NCBI RefSeq assembly: GCF_000745425.1
Contig: NZ_JQJH01000002.1
Location: 186,001 to 250,000 of the forward strand
Direction: 5' to 3'
Length of the DNA stretch: 64,000 nucleotides
Source: Beijerinckia mobilis
Lineage (GTDB): Bacteria; Pseudomonadota; Alphaproteobacteria; Rhizobiales; Beijerinckiaceae
Part shown: piece after piece, positions 46,973-55,733 of the stretch
Position numbering within the stretch: the first letter of the stretch is position 1
Layout of the letters: every line of letters starts with the position of its first letter
Notes under the pieces: model-generated
What the model was told of the DNA's origin: nothing
Seen by the model: only the letters and a program-made list of their open reading frames with translations
Databases searched by the model: none
Position numbers and translations under genes: made by a program

Positions 46973-48325
46973 CTACGGGTTTTGAGTGCCGGAGAGACGG
47001 GAGAGAGAGGCGGACTCCTGTTCGAACACGGTCCGGTTCCAGGTGATGCTGATGGAGGCGCCTGATTCGGGTGCAGGCCTGTTGGCGGTGGTCACGCTCG
47101 CGCCCGAGCGTTCCAGAAGCGTTTTGGCGATGAAGAGGCCAAGGCCGAGGCCTGATCCTTCCTCAATCTTGGCGCGCCGGTTGGCCCTGGTCGTTACATA
47201 GGGCTCGCCGAGATGGCCGAGAACATGCGGCGCGAAACCCGGTCCGTCATCCTCGATGGTGATGCGGACGCTGGTCTGGCTCCAGTTGGCCTTGATGCTC
47301 ACCTTGGTCCTGGCGAAATCGATCGCATTTTCAACGAGATTGCCGAGGCCGTAAAGGATACCTGCATTGCGGCGACAGGAGGGTTCACGGCCTTCGCCCT
47401 GCGCCTCGACCTCGAGCTGAATGTCGAAGTCACGCTGCGGCTCGACGACTTCTTCAAGCAATAGCGTGACGGACATACGCTGCAGAATATCGCCGCTATC
47501 CTCGCCGAGTGAAGTCAGCTTGCCGAGAATGGTGCGACAGCGGGCGACTTCCTGGGCGAGCAGTGCAATATCTTCCTGCGGGAGCAGATTTTCTTGATCG
47601 AGATTTTGTGCAGCCTTCTGGAGATCGCGCGTCACCAGGGTAATGGTGGCGAGCGGGGTGCCGAGTTCATGTGCGGCGGCGGCGGCGAGTCCGTCGAGCT
47701 GGGTCAGATGCTGTTCGCGGGCGAGCACGAGTTCGGTTGCGGCAAGGGCATCGGCGAGTTTGCGTGCTTCCTCCGCGACGCGTGAGGCATAAATCGCCAT
47801 GAAACTTGCGCCCAGCGCGATCGCGATCCAGATGCCGAAACGGTAAAGCAGCGGCAGGTTGATTTTTTCGCTGGCGTACCAGGGCAGCGGATAGTGAAAA
47901 AAGATGAGCAGCGTGGTCGCCGTGATCATCAAAAGGGTCAGCACCAAAGTCGTGCGGCCCGAGAGCGAGACAGCGGCAATCACCACCGGGGCGAAGACCA
48001 GCATGGAAAAGGGATTTTGCAGGCCGCCGGTCAGAAACAGCAGGGCGGTGAGCTGAAGAATATCATAAGCGAAGGTGAGCGAGGCGGAGAGGTCGTCGAG
48101 CCTGTGCGTGCGCGCGAATCGGATACGTAGGCCAATATTGAGGCAGGCCGAGGCGCCAATGGCGACAAGACAGGCAAGAAACGGCAGGTTGAATCCGAAG
48201 CCGTAATAGACGATGAGCACCGCTGCCGTTTGGCCGAACAAGGCGAGCCAGCGCAATTTGATGAGCGTGTCGACGCGCAAGCGGCGTGAATAGCGGCTGA
48301 GATCGACTTCGGGCAAAGAGGGCAT
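46973..48325 (-). CDS. regB: RegB/PrrB/ActS-type redox sensor histidine kinase
   Basis: The 450-residue inner-membrane kinase has six transmembrane helices in the first 190 residues, with the family motif GGLQNPFS (about 100-107) on the quinone-sensing loop. The H-box AAAAHELGTPLATI contains the phosphorylated His219. A cysteine (Cys263, EVARCRTILGKL) lies where RegB carries its redox-active Cys. The ATPase domain shows NLVENAIDFA, DDGPGF and GLGLGLFIAKTLLERSG. ATG 48325 is used; a TTG lies 21 nt upstream. Confidence 0.94.
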   Translation of the reverse strand: MPSLPEVDLSRYSRRLRVDTLIKLRWLALFGQTAAVLIVYYGFGFNLPFLACLVAIGASACLNIGLRIRFARTHRLDDLSASLTFAYDILQLTALLFLTGGLQNPFSMLVFAPVVIAAVSLSGRTTLVLTLLMITATTLLIFFHYPLPWYASEKINLPLLYRFGIWIAIALGASFMAIYASRVAEEARKLADALAATELVLAREQHLTQLDGLAAAAAHELGTPLATITLVTRDLQKAAQNLDQENLLPQEDIALLAQEVARCRTILGKLTSLGEDSGDILQRMSVTLLLEEVVEPQRDFDIQLEVEAQGEGREPSCRRNAGILYGLGNLVENAIDFARTKVSIKANWSQTSVRITIEDDGPGFAPHVLGHLGEPYVTTRANRRAKIEEGSGLGLGLFIAKTLLERSGASVTTANRPAPESGASISITWNRTVFEQESASLSRLSGTQNP

Positions 48326-48931
48326 GAAAAGATCGCGTTCTACCAAGCCATGTGATCACGGTGGGTCCGGATCAACGAGGCCGGTATAATTCGTCTCTAT
48401 CAGCTTGAATAGTGAGCGAATAAAGCGCCGCTGGAGGTCAATCGTCAGACATCGCCCAAGGGAAGCTGTGGGAGCAGGTGGGCGCAAAGAGGACAGGAAG
48501 GCTGAGGTGATCGAGGCCGGAAGCTGTTCGGAGACGGAATATCGCCTGCACTGTGCCCTCAAAAGAATCTGCCGTCAGAGGACTGTATTGTCGGTAGATT
48601 TTGCTCTGGGCGATCCCTGCTGCCAGAAAAGCAGGATGTCAAAAAAACGTGACCGTGGCAATAGTCGCTTCGTAATGGTAGAAATCCCATATCGAAACAG
48701 GTATTATAAACGCCCTGTTTCCGAATGGGGAATAGAACAGGTATGCGACATTGTGAAGCGCAAACGGGGATATCTGCGCTTCCGGGAATTCATGCTGGCG
48801 AATCGATAATGTGGCTAGTCGCTAAGCATAAATCACGCCACGGAAAATGCAACAGGGTCGCCCTGGCGAAAATTGCGGCCGCTTGGCAGGTCGTTGTGTC
48901 GTCGGAGAAGCAGATCCGAAGGGGAGAACGA
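48326..48931. other. Intergenic region upstream of phaZ
   Basis: About 600 bp between divergent regB and phaZ. It holds one weak frame (48636-48809). Promoters for both flanking genes are expected, but I see no clear boxes. Confidence 0.4.
48636..48809 (+). CDS. Doubtful 57-residue basic protein
   Basis: ATG 48636 opens a frame of 57 residues, MSKKRDRGNSRFVMVEIPYR and on to VKRKRGYLRFREFMLANR. It is highly basic and aromatic with no recognised domain. An AGCAGG lies directly before the ATG, too close for a normal ribosome site. The DNA is less GC-rich than phaZ. It may be a small real gene or chance. Confidence 0.22.
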   Translation: MSKKRDRGNSRFVMVEIPYRNRYYKRPVSEWGIEQVCDIVKRKRGYLRFREFMLANR

Positions 48932-50215
48932 ATGCGGCCGTATTCCTATGACATGCATGAAATCACGCATCTGGCCTTGACGCCTGCGCGTATCGTCACC
49001 GATGCCACGCGCCAATGGCTGAAGCATCCGGCCAATCCCATTTCCTATACGCGCGTGGGGCGTAATCTGGCTGCCTCGGCCGAGATTTTCGAGCGTCTGA
49101 CCCGGCATTATGAAAAGCCGGTTTTTGGCCTCGATTCCGCGCATGTTGGCGGCATCACAGTCCCGGTGCTCGAGGAAGTCGTCTGGTCGGGTCCCTTCTG
49201 CAAGCTTCTGCATTTTCAGCGTGACGCCGCCGCGGCGCCCGAATGTGCCGCCGTGCTTGGCCGGCAGCCGAAATTGTTGATCGTCGCGCCCATGTCCGGC
49301 CATCACGCGACGCTTCTGCGTGGCACCGTCGCGGCCTTTCTGTCGGATTACGATGTTTATATCACCGATTGGACGGATGCGCGGCTCGTTCCCAAAGATC
49401 AAGGCGCCTTTGGTTTCGACGATTACGTCGATTATCTGATCGCGATCTGCCGTCTGCTGAATGGAGATGGGGCGGATGGCGCGCCCAAAGTGCCATTGCA
49501 TACGATCGGCGTCTGCCAGCCGGCGGTGCCGCTGATCGTCGCCGTCGCACGGATGGAAGCCATGGGAGATCCGGCAGTGCCGGCCTCGATGACGCTGATG
49601 GGTGGTCCGATCGACACGCGGCGCAGCCCGACCGCCGTCAATCTCCTGGCCCAGGAGCGCGGCTTGCCATGGTTTCGCGAGCATTGCATCCATACGGTGC
49701 CCTACAGCTATCCGGGGTTCGGCCGCAGCGTCTATCCGGGCTTCTTGCAGCTCGCCGGTTTTATGGCAATGAATATCGACAAACATGTGACGGCGCATCT
49801 GGACATGTTCGAGCATCTTGTCGCCGGCGACGGTGATTCCGCCGAGAAGCACCGCGAATTCTATGACGAATATCTCGCTGTGATGGACCTCTCCGCCGAA
49901 TTCTACCTTCAGACTGTGGATGCGGTCTTTGTCAAACATGCGCTGCCGCTCGGCGAAATGCGTCATCGCGGTGAGAAGGTCGATCTGCGCGCGATCCACC
50001 GCGTCGCTCTCCTCGCCGTTGAAGGTGAACGCGACGATATTTCCGGGCTTGGACAGACGGAGGCCGCGCTCGATCTTTGCGCTAACGTTCCATCCCGTCT
50101 GAAAGATTATTATATGCAGGAGAAAGTCGGTCATTACGGCGTCTTCAACGGCTCGCGCTTCCGCCGCGAGGTTGTGCCGCGCATTCGCGACTTTCATGCA
50201 GCCGTGACGGCATGA
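48932..50215 (+). CDS. phaZ: Intracellular polyhydroxyalkanoate depolymerase
   Basis: Mobilises stored polyhydroxybutyrate inside the cell; 427 residues. The alpha/beta-hydrolase nucleophile motif is GVCQPAV with Cys195 as nucleophile, as in class I intracellular PhaZ, where cysteine replaces the lipase-box serine. VYITDWTDARLVP, PGFLQLAGFMAMNIDKH and the C-terminal KVGHYGVFNGSRFR with the catalytic His are also typical. ATG 48932 follows AAGGGGAGAA. Stands alone upstream of the pqq genes. Confidence 0.94.
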   Translation: MRPYSYDMHEITHLALTPARIVTDATRQWLKHPANPISYTRVGRNLAASAEIFERLTRHYEKPVFGLDSAHVGGITVPVLEEVVWSGPFCKLLHFQRDAAAAPECAAVLGRQPKLLIVAPMSGHHATLLRGTVAAFLSDYDVYITDWTDARLVPKDQGAFGFDDYVDYLIAICRLLNGDGADGAPKVPLHTIGVCQPAVPLIVAVARMEAMGDPAVPASMTLMGGPIDTRRSPTAVNLLAQERGLPWFREHCIHTVPYSYPGFGRSVYPGFLQLAGFMAMNIDKHVTAHLDMFEHLVAGDGDSAEKHREFYDEYLAVMDLSAEFYLQTVDAVFVKHALPLGEMRHRGEKVDLRAIHRVALLAVEGERDDISGLGQTEAALDLCANVPSRLKDYYMQEKVGHYGVFNGSRFRREVVPRIRDFHAAVTA

Positions 50216-50499
50216 CAGCATTCCGGGCTTTTCAAGTTCCCGGTCTTTCATTGTGGTCTCTTATGGGGCCGCGCCTCGCATAAGAATGACCTCATTGGGG
50301 AAACAAGGGCGCGCTTGCGCGTTTGAAGGTCAAACCTATGAGGTTCATCACTTTATCGGCAATTCCCGGTAAAGCGGAGAAAAGGAATGGCGTGCTGTTT
50401 GCCGCCATGTTAGAGAAAGAAAAGTTGCCTGGCTCGTGATGAAGCGGGAAACGGCGACTCTCGATAACTCGACAAAAAGAGTCTTTGTAGGAGGATCAC

Positions 50500-50577
50500 A
50501 TGACCTGGACCACCCCCGCCGTGACTGAAGTTTGCATCGGTATGGAAGTTACGAGCTACGCTCCGGCCGAAATCTGA
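50500..50577 (+). CDS. pqqA: Pyrroloquinoline quinone precursor peptide
   Basis: The 25-residue peptide starts MTWTTPAVTEVCIGMEVTSY and keeps the required Glu16-x-x-x-Tyr20 pair, which is cross-linked by PqqE and becomes the PQQ backbone. ATG 50500 follows GTAGGAGGATCAC, a very strong ribosome site that suits the high expression needed for the precursor. First gene of pqqABCDE. Confidence 0.97.
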   Translation: MTWTTPAVTEVCIGMEVTSYAPAEI

Positions 50578-50601
50578 TTGGATAATCGGGGCTGGTCGCC
50601 T

Positions 50602-51501
50602 ATGCGGGTTCTTGTTCTCGGATCGGCGGCCGGCGGCGGCTTTCCGCAATGGAACTGCCGATGCCCCGTGTGCAGTCTGGTATGGGCTGGTGACGCGCGT
50701 GTCACGGCCCGCACCCAGTCAAGTCTGGCGGTCAGCGCCGATGGCGAGCACTGGCTGCTACTCAATGCGTCGCCGGATCTGCGGCAGCAGATTATCTCCA
50801 ATCGCGCCTTACATCCGCGCGAAGGGAAGCGTCACTCGCCAATCGCTGGCGTGTTTCTGACCAATGGCGATATTGATCATATCGCCGGCCTCCTCACTAT
50901 GCGTGAGCAGCAGGCATTTACGGTCTATGGTACGGGGGCGACCCTCGCCCAGATCCCGCCCGGTAGCGTCTTCGGTGTCCTCAACCGGGCACTTGTCAAG
51001 ACGCAGACCATCGCTCTCGATCAGCCTTGTGATACTGGCCTCGGCTTCACGGTGACGGCTTTTGCCGTGCCGGGGAAAGTGCCGCTTTATCTGGAAGGCG
51101 AAACGGTCGAAATCGGCGGGCTCTCGGAAAGCACATTGGGTCTCGAGATTGCCGGGCCGGCGCGGCGCTTTTTCTATATTCCCGGCTGCGCCGAAATAAC
51201 CCCTGCGCTCCTTGAACGCATCAAAGGCGCTGATCTGCTCTTCTTCGACGGAACCACCTTCACCGATTCCGAAATGGTCGAACTCGGCCTCTCGCAGAAG
51301 ACTGCCTGGCGCATGGGCCATGTGGCGATGGGCGGGGAAAAAGGCTCGCTCGCTGGCCTCGCCGATTGCGGCATTCCACGCCGTATCTATATCCACATCA
51401 ATAATACGAATCCGGTTCTGATCAGCGACTCGCCCCAACGGGCGATCGCCGAAAAGGCCGGTTGGGAAATCGCTTACGACGGTATGGAGGTTGTCGCATA
51501 A
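50602..51501 (+). CDS. pqqB: PQQ biosynthesis protein PqqB
   Basis: Metallo-beta-lactamase-fold protein thought to hydroxylate the tyrosine-derived part of the precursor; 299 residues. Seen: VLVLGSAAGGGFPQWNCRCPVC with the extra metal-binding cysteines, TNGDIDHIAGLL as the metal motif (Asp and His kept), and HININNTNPVL-like YIHINNTNPVL near the end. ATG 50602 is 24 nt after pqqA. Confidence 0.96.
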   Translation: MRVLVLGSAAGGGFPQWNCRCPVCSLVWAGDARVTARTQSSLAVSADGEHWLLLNASPDLRQQIISNRALHPREGKRHSPIAGVFLTNGDIDHIAGLLTMREQQAFTVYGTGATLAQIPPGSVFGVLNRALVKTQTIALDQPCDTGLGFTVTAFAVPGKVPLYLEGETVEIGGLSESTLGLEIAGPARRFFYIPGCAEITPALLERIKGADLLFFDGTTFTDSEMVELGLSQKTAWRMGHVAMGGEKGSLAGLADCGIPRRIYIHINNTNPVLISDSPQRAIAEKAGWEIAYDGMEVVA

Positions 51502-52283
51502 TGGGCGCTGACGAACTGCTTCTGTCCGGCGAGGAATTCGAGGCGCGGCTGCGCCAGATCGGCGCTGAGCGCTATCACAATCTGCATCGCTTCCATAAGC
51601 GGCTGCATTCCGGTGAATGTACCTATCCGGAGATCCAGGCCTGGGCGCTCAACCGCTATTATTATCAGGCAATGATCCCGATCAAGGATGCGACGGTCCT
51701 GACCCGGATGCAGGATGCCGAGGATCGCCGCCAATGGCGCAAGCGCATCGAGGATCATGACGGTCTGCATCCGGGGGATGGCGGCATCGAACGCTGGCTG
51801 AAACTGACCGACAGTCTTGGTTTTCCCCGCGACTACGTGCAGTCGACGCGCGGGATTCTTCCGGCGACCCGCTTCGCGGTTGAGGCCTATGTGGAATTCT
51901 GCCGGACCCGCAGCCTGCTCGAGGCCGTCGCCTCGTCGCTGACCGAGCTGTTTTCGCCGACCATCATCTCCGAACGTGTCGCCGGCATGCTCGCCCATTA
52001 TGATTTCGTGAGCAGCGAGACGCTCGCCTATTTCTCGCAACGTCCGGTGCAAGCCAAGCGCGACAGCGATTTCGCGCTCGATTACGTCAAGAAACATGCG
52101 AAAACACGCGCGGAGCAGGACCTCGTCTGTGCGGCGCTTGAATTCAAATGTTCGGTGCTCTGGGCGCAGCTCGATGCTTTGTGGAGTGCCTATGTCGATG
52201 GCGCCATTCCGCCCGGTGCCTGGGTGCCGGGACAGGGAATAGGCTATGCGACACCACCCTCAGGCAAGGTCCAGGCTGCCTAA
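51501..52283 (+). CDS. pqqC: Pyrroloquinoline-quinone synthase PqqC
   Basis: Oxygen-dependent, cofactor-free oxidase that closes the ring and completes PQQ by an eight-electron oxidation; 260 residues, all-helical. YHNLHRFHKRLHSGE, WALNRYYYQAMIPIKDA, RIEDHDGLHPGDGGIERW and RGILPATRFAVEAYVEFCR are in order and carry the active-site His, Tyr and Arg residues. The ATG overlaps the pqqB TAA (TAATG). Confidence 0.96.
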   Translation: MGADELLLSGEEFEARLRQIGAERYHNLHRFHKRLHSGECTYPEIQAWALNRYYYQAMIPIKDATVLTRMQDAEDRRQWRKRIEDHDGLHPGDGGIERWLKLTDSLGFPRDYVQSTRGILPATRFAVEAYVEFCRTRSLLEAVASSLTELFSPTIISERVAGMLAHYDFVSSETLAYFSQRPVQAKRDSDFALDYVKKHAKTRAEQDLVCAALEFKCSVLWAQLDALWSAYVDGAIPPGAWVPGQGIGYATPPSGKVQAA

Positions 52284-52301
52284 GGTAAACGGCCTGCGGA
52301 G

Positions 52302-52346
52302 GGAGAGGCGAGTACGCTGCGTCTCTCCGGCCCGCGCAATCTTTTT
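52302..52346 (+). terminator. Hairpin after pqqC, possible attenuator or terminator
   Basis: A 9-bp stem with one G-T pair (arms GGAGAGGCG and CGTCTCTCC) encloses a 9-nt loop, 18 bp past the pqqC stop. A CTTTTT stretch follows 12 nt later, not directly, so termination would be imperfect. It could uncouple pqqABC from pqqDE. Confidence 0.4.
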
Positions 52347-52463
52347 CGAGCGGGATTGTAAATCACCGATTGCGCTCAAACCTTGAAGGGCAGCGCCCTG
52401 ATCCGCGTGGGCCACAATGGATTTCTCTCCAGCGTGTTGGCGCAGGCTTTGAGGGGCGGCATC

Positions 52464-52566
52464 GAGAGTATTCCGGATATATCTGGAAATACTCCACTTA
52501 AAAAATCGAGCATTTTCAGGGTAATGGTATTGCCAAGCGTTTCAACGCTATCGGAAAATGCTCTAG
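52464..52566 (-). repeat. Bipartite hairpin repeat, full copy 2 (between pqqC and pqqD)
   Basis: In reverse orientation to the other full copies: the core hairpin comes first (GAGTATTCC, GGATATATC centre, GGAAATACTC, 52464-52493) and the element ends GGAAAATGCTCTAG. It ends only 16 nt before the pqqD start codon. Confidence 0.8.
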
Positions 52567-52582
52567 CGAAAGCGTATCATTC

Positions 52583-52870
52583 ATGGGTGTCGAAACGAAG
52601 ATTGAGCCGACGACCATTCCGCGTATGCCGCGTGGCGTGCGTCTCAAACATGATGAGACACGGGATGAATGGCTGCTGCTTGCTCCCGAACGTGTCGTCA
52701 AGCCCAATCCGAGTGCGATCGAAATCCTGAAACGCTGTGACGGTAAGGCGAATGTCAGCGAAATCGTGCAGGCGCTGGCCGAGCAATTCTCCGCCGATCC
52801 GGCGCTCATCGAACGCGATGTTCGTGCGCTTCTGAATGAACTCGCCGCCAAACGCATGCTGGATCTATGA
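52583..52870 (+). CDS. pqqD: PQQ biosynthesis chaperone PqqD
   Basis: RiPP-recognition-element protein that presents PqqA to PqqE; 95 residues. [26 protein letters not shown] starts the winged-helix fold and [21 protein letters not shown] follows. The last codons overlap pqqE (ATGA). The upstream ribosome site is weak, probably because the repeat element lies immediately before it. Confidence 0.95.
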   Translation: MGVETKIEPTTIPRMPRGVRLKHDETRDEWLLLAPERVVKPNPSAIEILKRCDGKANVSEIVQALAEQFSADPALIERDVRALLNELAAKRMLDL

Positions 52871-53991
52871 ACAAACCCGTTACAGATCACGCGCCGCAAT
52901 CGTCGACAAAGATCGGCGCCCCGCTTGGTCTCCTAGCCGAGCTGACGCATCGTTGTCCCTTGGCCTGCCCCTATTGTTCAAACCCGCTCGATCTCGAAAA
53001 GGTCGCGGATGAACTCGACACCGCGGTCTGGAAGCGCGTGTTCTCCGAAGCGGCGGCGCTTGGCGTTTTGCAGGTGCATCTCTCCGGCGGCGAACCGCTC
53101 GCGCGACGCGATCTCGTTGAGCTCGTGGTCCATTGCGCGAGCCTTGGCCTCTACACCAATCTGATCACCTCCGGCATTGGCCTCACCCGCGAGCGGCTGA
53201 ATGCGCTGAGCGAGGCTGGGCTCGATCATGTGCAATTGTCGATTCAGGATGCCGAAGCCGCATCGGCTGATCGCATCGCCGGTTATGAGGGCGCTTTCGC
53301 GCGCAAGCAGGCCGTTGCCGCCTGGGTGATCGAGGCGGGGCTGCCGCTGACCGTCAATGCCGTCATTCATCACGCCAATATCATCCGCGCCGGCCGCATG
53401 GTCGAACTGGCGGTCGCGCTCGGCGCCCGCCGCGTCGAGATCGCGCATACGCAATATTACGGCTGGGGTCTCGTCAACCGTGAGGCGCTGATGCCCGGCA
53501 AGGCTGAGGCGGAAGCCGCCATTGCCGAAGTCGAGGCGCTGCGCAAACATTATGCGGGCACGATCGTCATCGATCATGTCATTCCCGACTATCACGCGCG
53601 TTATCCTAAGGCTTGCATGGGGGGATGGGCGCGGCGGACCCTGAATGTCACGCCATCGGGTAAGGTCTTGCCCTGCCACGCTGCGGAAACGATTCCGGGC
53701 CTCACCTTCCTGACGGTGCGCGACGCCTCGCTCGCCGATATCTGGTTCAATTCGCCGGCCTTCAATGCATTTCGCGGAACCGACTGGATGCCCGAACCCT
53801 GCCGGTCATGTGACCGGAAAGAAATCGACTTTGGCGGATGCCGTTGTCAGGCTCTGGCATTGACCGGCGATGCATCACGGGCGGATCCGGTCTGCGTCAA
53901 TGCGCCGGACCATGAAAAAGTCGTCGCCGTGGCGCGCTTCCGGGACGAGGGGAAGGATGAAACACCCTATGTTTACAGGCAAATGAAATAG
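52867..53991 (+). CDS. pqqE: PqqA peptide cyclase (radical SAM) PqqE
   Basis: Forms the carbon-carbon bond between Glu and Tyr of PqqA; 374 residues. The radical SAM cluster ligands are Cys30, Cys34 and Cys37 in [11 protein letters not shown], with [11 protein letters not shown] as the SAM motif. The SPASM domain carries further cysteines ([34 protein letters not shown]). ATG 52867 overlaps the pqqD stop. Confidence 0.97.
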   Translation: MNKPVTDHAPQSSTKIGAPLGLLAELTHRCPLACPYCSNPLDLEKVADELDTAVWKRVFSEAAALGVLQVHLSGGEPLARRDLVELVVHCASLGLYTNLITSGIGLTRERLNALSEAGLDHVQLSIQDAEAASADRIAGYEGAFARKQAVAAWVIEAGLPLTVNAVIHHANIIRAGRMVELAVALGARRVEIAHTQYYGWGLVNREALMPGKAEAEAAIAEVEALRKHYAGTIVIDHVIPDYHARYPKACMGGWARRTLNVTPSGKVLPCHAAETIPGLTFLTVRDASLADIWFNSPAFNAFRGTDWMPEPCRSCDRKEIDFGGCRCQALALTGDASRADPVCVNAPDHEKVVAVARFRDEGKDETPYVYRQMK

Positions 53992-54057
53992 CCATTCACT
54001 CTGTGGATTGGCGTGATTGAAGCCGCCTTTTTCCGTATTCCTCCCGCTATACTGCTT

Positions 54058-55437
54058 TCAGTTTCGTATTTTCCACACGCGGAGTGGCACCAGAAACATT
54101 CTGCGCCGTTCAACCTGCTCCCGTGCTGCGATCAGCGCCGCTTCGGTTTCCTCCCGCTTCGTTCTTTCCTGCTGCAGCTGATTCTGTAGATCGAGAATTA
54201 CCGAATCGTTGGAAGCGATTGTTGATCGAAGAGTACCGATCTCTTCCAGGCGTGCGGCGACTGCTGCATCCTGTTCCGCTATCCTTTGCGTAAAGGTCTG
54301 TTGCAACTCCAATTGCGCCTGGTTTTTCTGATCAAGGGCGGCTTTGAGTTCATCGCGCTCTCCGGCAACGACGGACGTTATGTGTTCGGCCGCGTTACGT
54401 GCGGCATCAGCACCCTCCCGGGCGCTCGTCTGTTCCTGAACTGCCTGTTGCAGCGCATGATTTTGTCCGGTCAGCTCGTTATTGGCCGTCTGAGCGGCGT
54501 GGATCTGTGCCTGGATATTGTCGTGAGCGCTTTGCAGCGAGGTCAGTTGCAGTTCGAACGGGGCAAGCAATTGCCGGAAGCTCACAAATTGGTCGGCAAA
54601 ATTGCGGAATTTTTCGTGGGCCGTCGCATCGGTCCTTGCCTGCCTCAACAATTCATAGGCGCTGCGTACCAGTGGCTGTCGTGCTCTGGGTGCCACACGC
54701 CCCTGCCGGTTCATCTCATCATGGATGAGATGGTTGACGGCGAGGATTCGATCATGATCCGAAAGCGATTTGCCGAGTCCCAGAAAGGTTTGTAGCCGTT
54801 GAGAGGTGGCGGCGGGATCTTCGAACCATTCATCATAATCGAGGATGAGAACATCCTGGTCCACTGAATAACGGAAACTTTCGACGATGTAATCGAGGCA
54901 TCTGTATTCGCCGACGCTCGGATCGAGGCCATCCCTGGCTTTGAGAGAGGCGGCGATCTGCGCCGGATTGCGTATGCAGAAGACGAATTTCGGTTTCAGG
55001 TTCAGCCGGGTGAAAATGCGTTTCCACACCGGCATAAGTTTCGCGGTACGGGGATCCTTGAACCCGAAAGCATCTGTATGCCGGATTTTTTCTGCAATCA
55101 GTTGTTCCAGCCGGCCGATGATCGGTTGCAGGGCCGGATCCGCCCACCAGGCGGGCGGCAACGGAAAATCATGGGTCCGGGCGTAATAGGCACGATTGAA
55201 AAAGCTGAGGATTTCGTCCTGAAGGGCGACAATATCCCATCTCTCCCAATGCCCCAGTTCGTTGCCTGTACCCTCGCCCTTTTCATCGGCCATATCCACG
55301 CCGAGCGCACTCATAATGCTGGAACATAGAGAAGTGCCGCTCCGGTGCATGCCGAGAATGACGTAAATGGGCTTTTGATTGGAAGAGGAAACCGCCGGAG
55401 CGGAAAAGCCGGAATCGGGCTCGGGAAGAGAGATCAA
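54058..55437 (-). CDS. Sulfotransferase-family protein with C-terminal coiled coil
   Basis: The 459 residues hold a PAPS-dependent sulfotransferase-like domain (about 20-240): the phosphosulfate loop ILGMHRSGTSL and the 3'-phosphate-binding FVFCIRNPAQIAASL are clear. From about 285 to 440 the sequence is Gln/Ala/Glu-rich heptads (NELTGQNHALQQAVQEQ and on), a long coiled coil not usual in the family. The acceptor is unknown, but sulfation of a surface glycan is plausible. The start is a TTG at 55437 behind AAAGGA. Confidence 0.78.
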   Translation of the reverse strand: MISLPEPDSGFSAPAVSSSNQKPIYVILGMHRSGTSLCSSIMSALGVDMADEKGEGTGNELGHWERWDIVALQDEILSFFNRAYYARTHDFPLPPAWWADPALQPIIGRLEQLIAEKIRHTDAFGFKDPRTAKLMPVWKRIFTRLNLKPKFVFCIRNPAQIAASLKARDGLDPSVGEYRCLDYIVESFRYSVDQDVLILDYDEWFEDPAATSQRLQTFLGLGKSLSDHDRILAVNHLIHDEMNRQGRVAPRARQPLVRSAYELLRQARTDATAHEKFRNFADQFVSFRQLLAPFELQLTSLQSAHDNIQAQIHAAQTANNELTGQNHALQQAVQEQTSAREGADAARNAAEHITSVVAGERDELKAALDQKNQAQLELQQTFTQRIAEQDAAVAARLEEIGTLRSTIASNDSVILDLQNQLQQERTKREETEAALIAAREQVERRRMFLVPLRVWKIRN

Positions 55438-55695
55438 CGGGGATGTCCTTTAAAAGAACTCGATTCCAAATCGGCAGGCGTTGCGTATTGTGTGCTTTTT
55501 GCCGTCATGTGCTGACGCGAAGAATAAACATGTCCGCAATGACAGGCGGAGAGAATGATCAATGATTGGAAAAATCCGACCTGTTTATGAAATATAGAAG
55601 GATATTTTCCTATCCGGTCAATAGGACAATTATTCCTGCACAGATTCCGGCGTGAAGGCGCAGCTCCATCGACGAAGGGACCCAGTCTCCGAGTC

Positions 55696-55733
55696 TAAGT
55701 CACAATGAGTCTTGCTCGATTGGGACGGCGTAT
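55696..55733. repeat. Dispersed palindromic repeat, copy 4 (touching the YeeZ-like gene stop)
   Basis: AAGTCACAATGAG and CTCGATTGGGAC flank TCTTG. The arms have mismatches and the copy is the most diverged, yet its place next to a stop codon is the same as for the other three. Confidence 0.55.

Noticed and set aside
48833-50251. 472-codon minus-strand frame opposite phaZ
   Set aside because: Antisense shadow of a clear depolymerase gene; no domain-like motifs and no ribosome site.
50216-50499. Regulatory RNA or riboswitch before pqqA
   Set aside because: Only short GC-rich hairpins are visible and nothing matches a known riboswitch layout. The strong ribosome site alone explains high pqqA translation.
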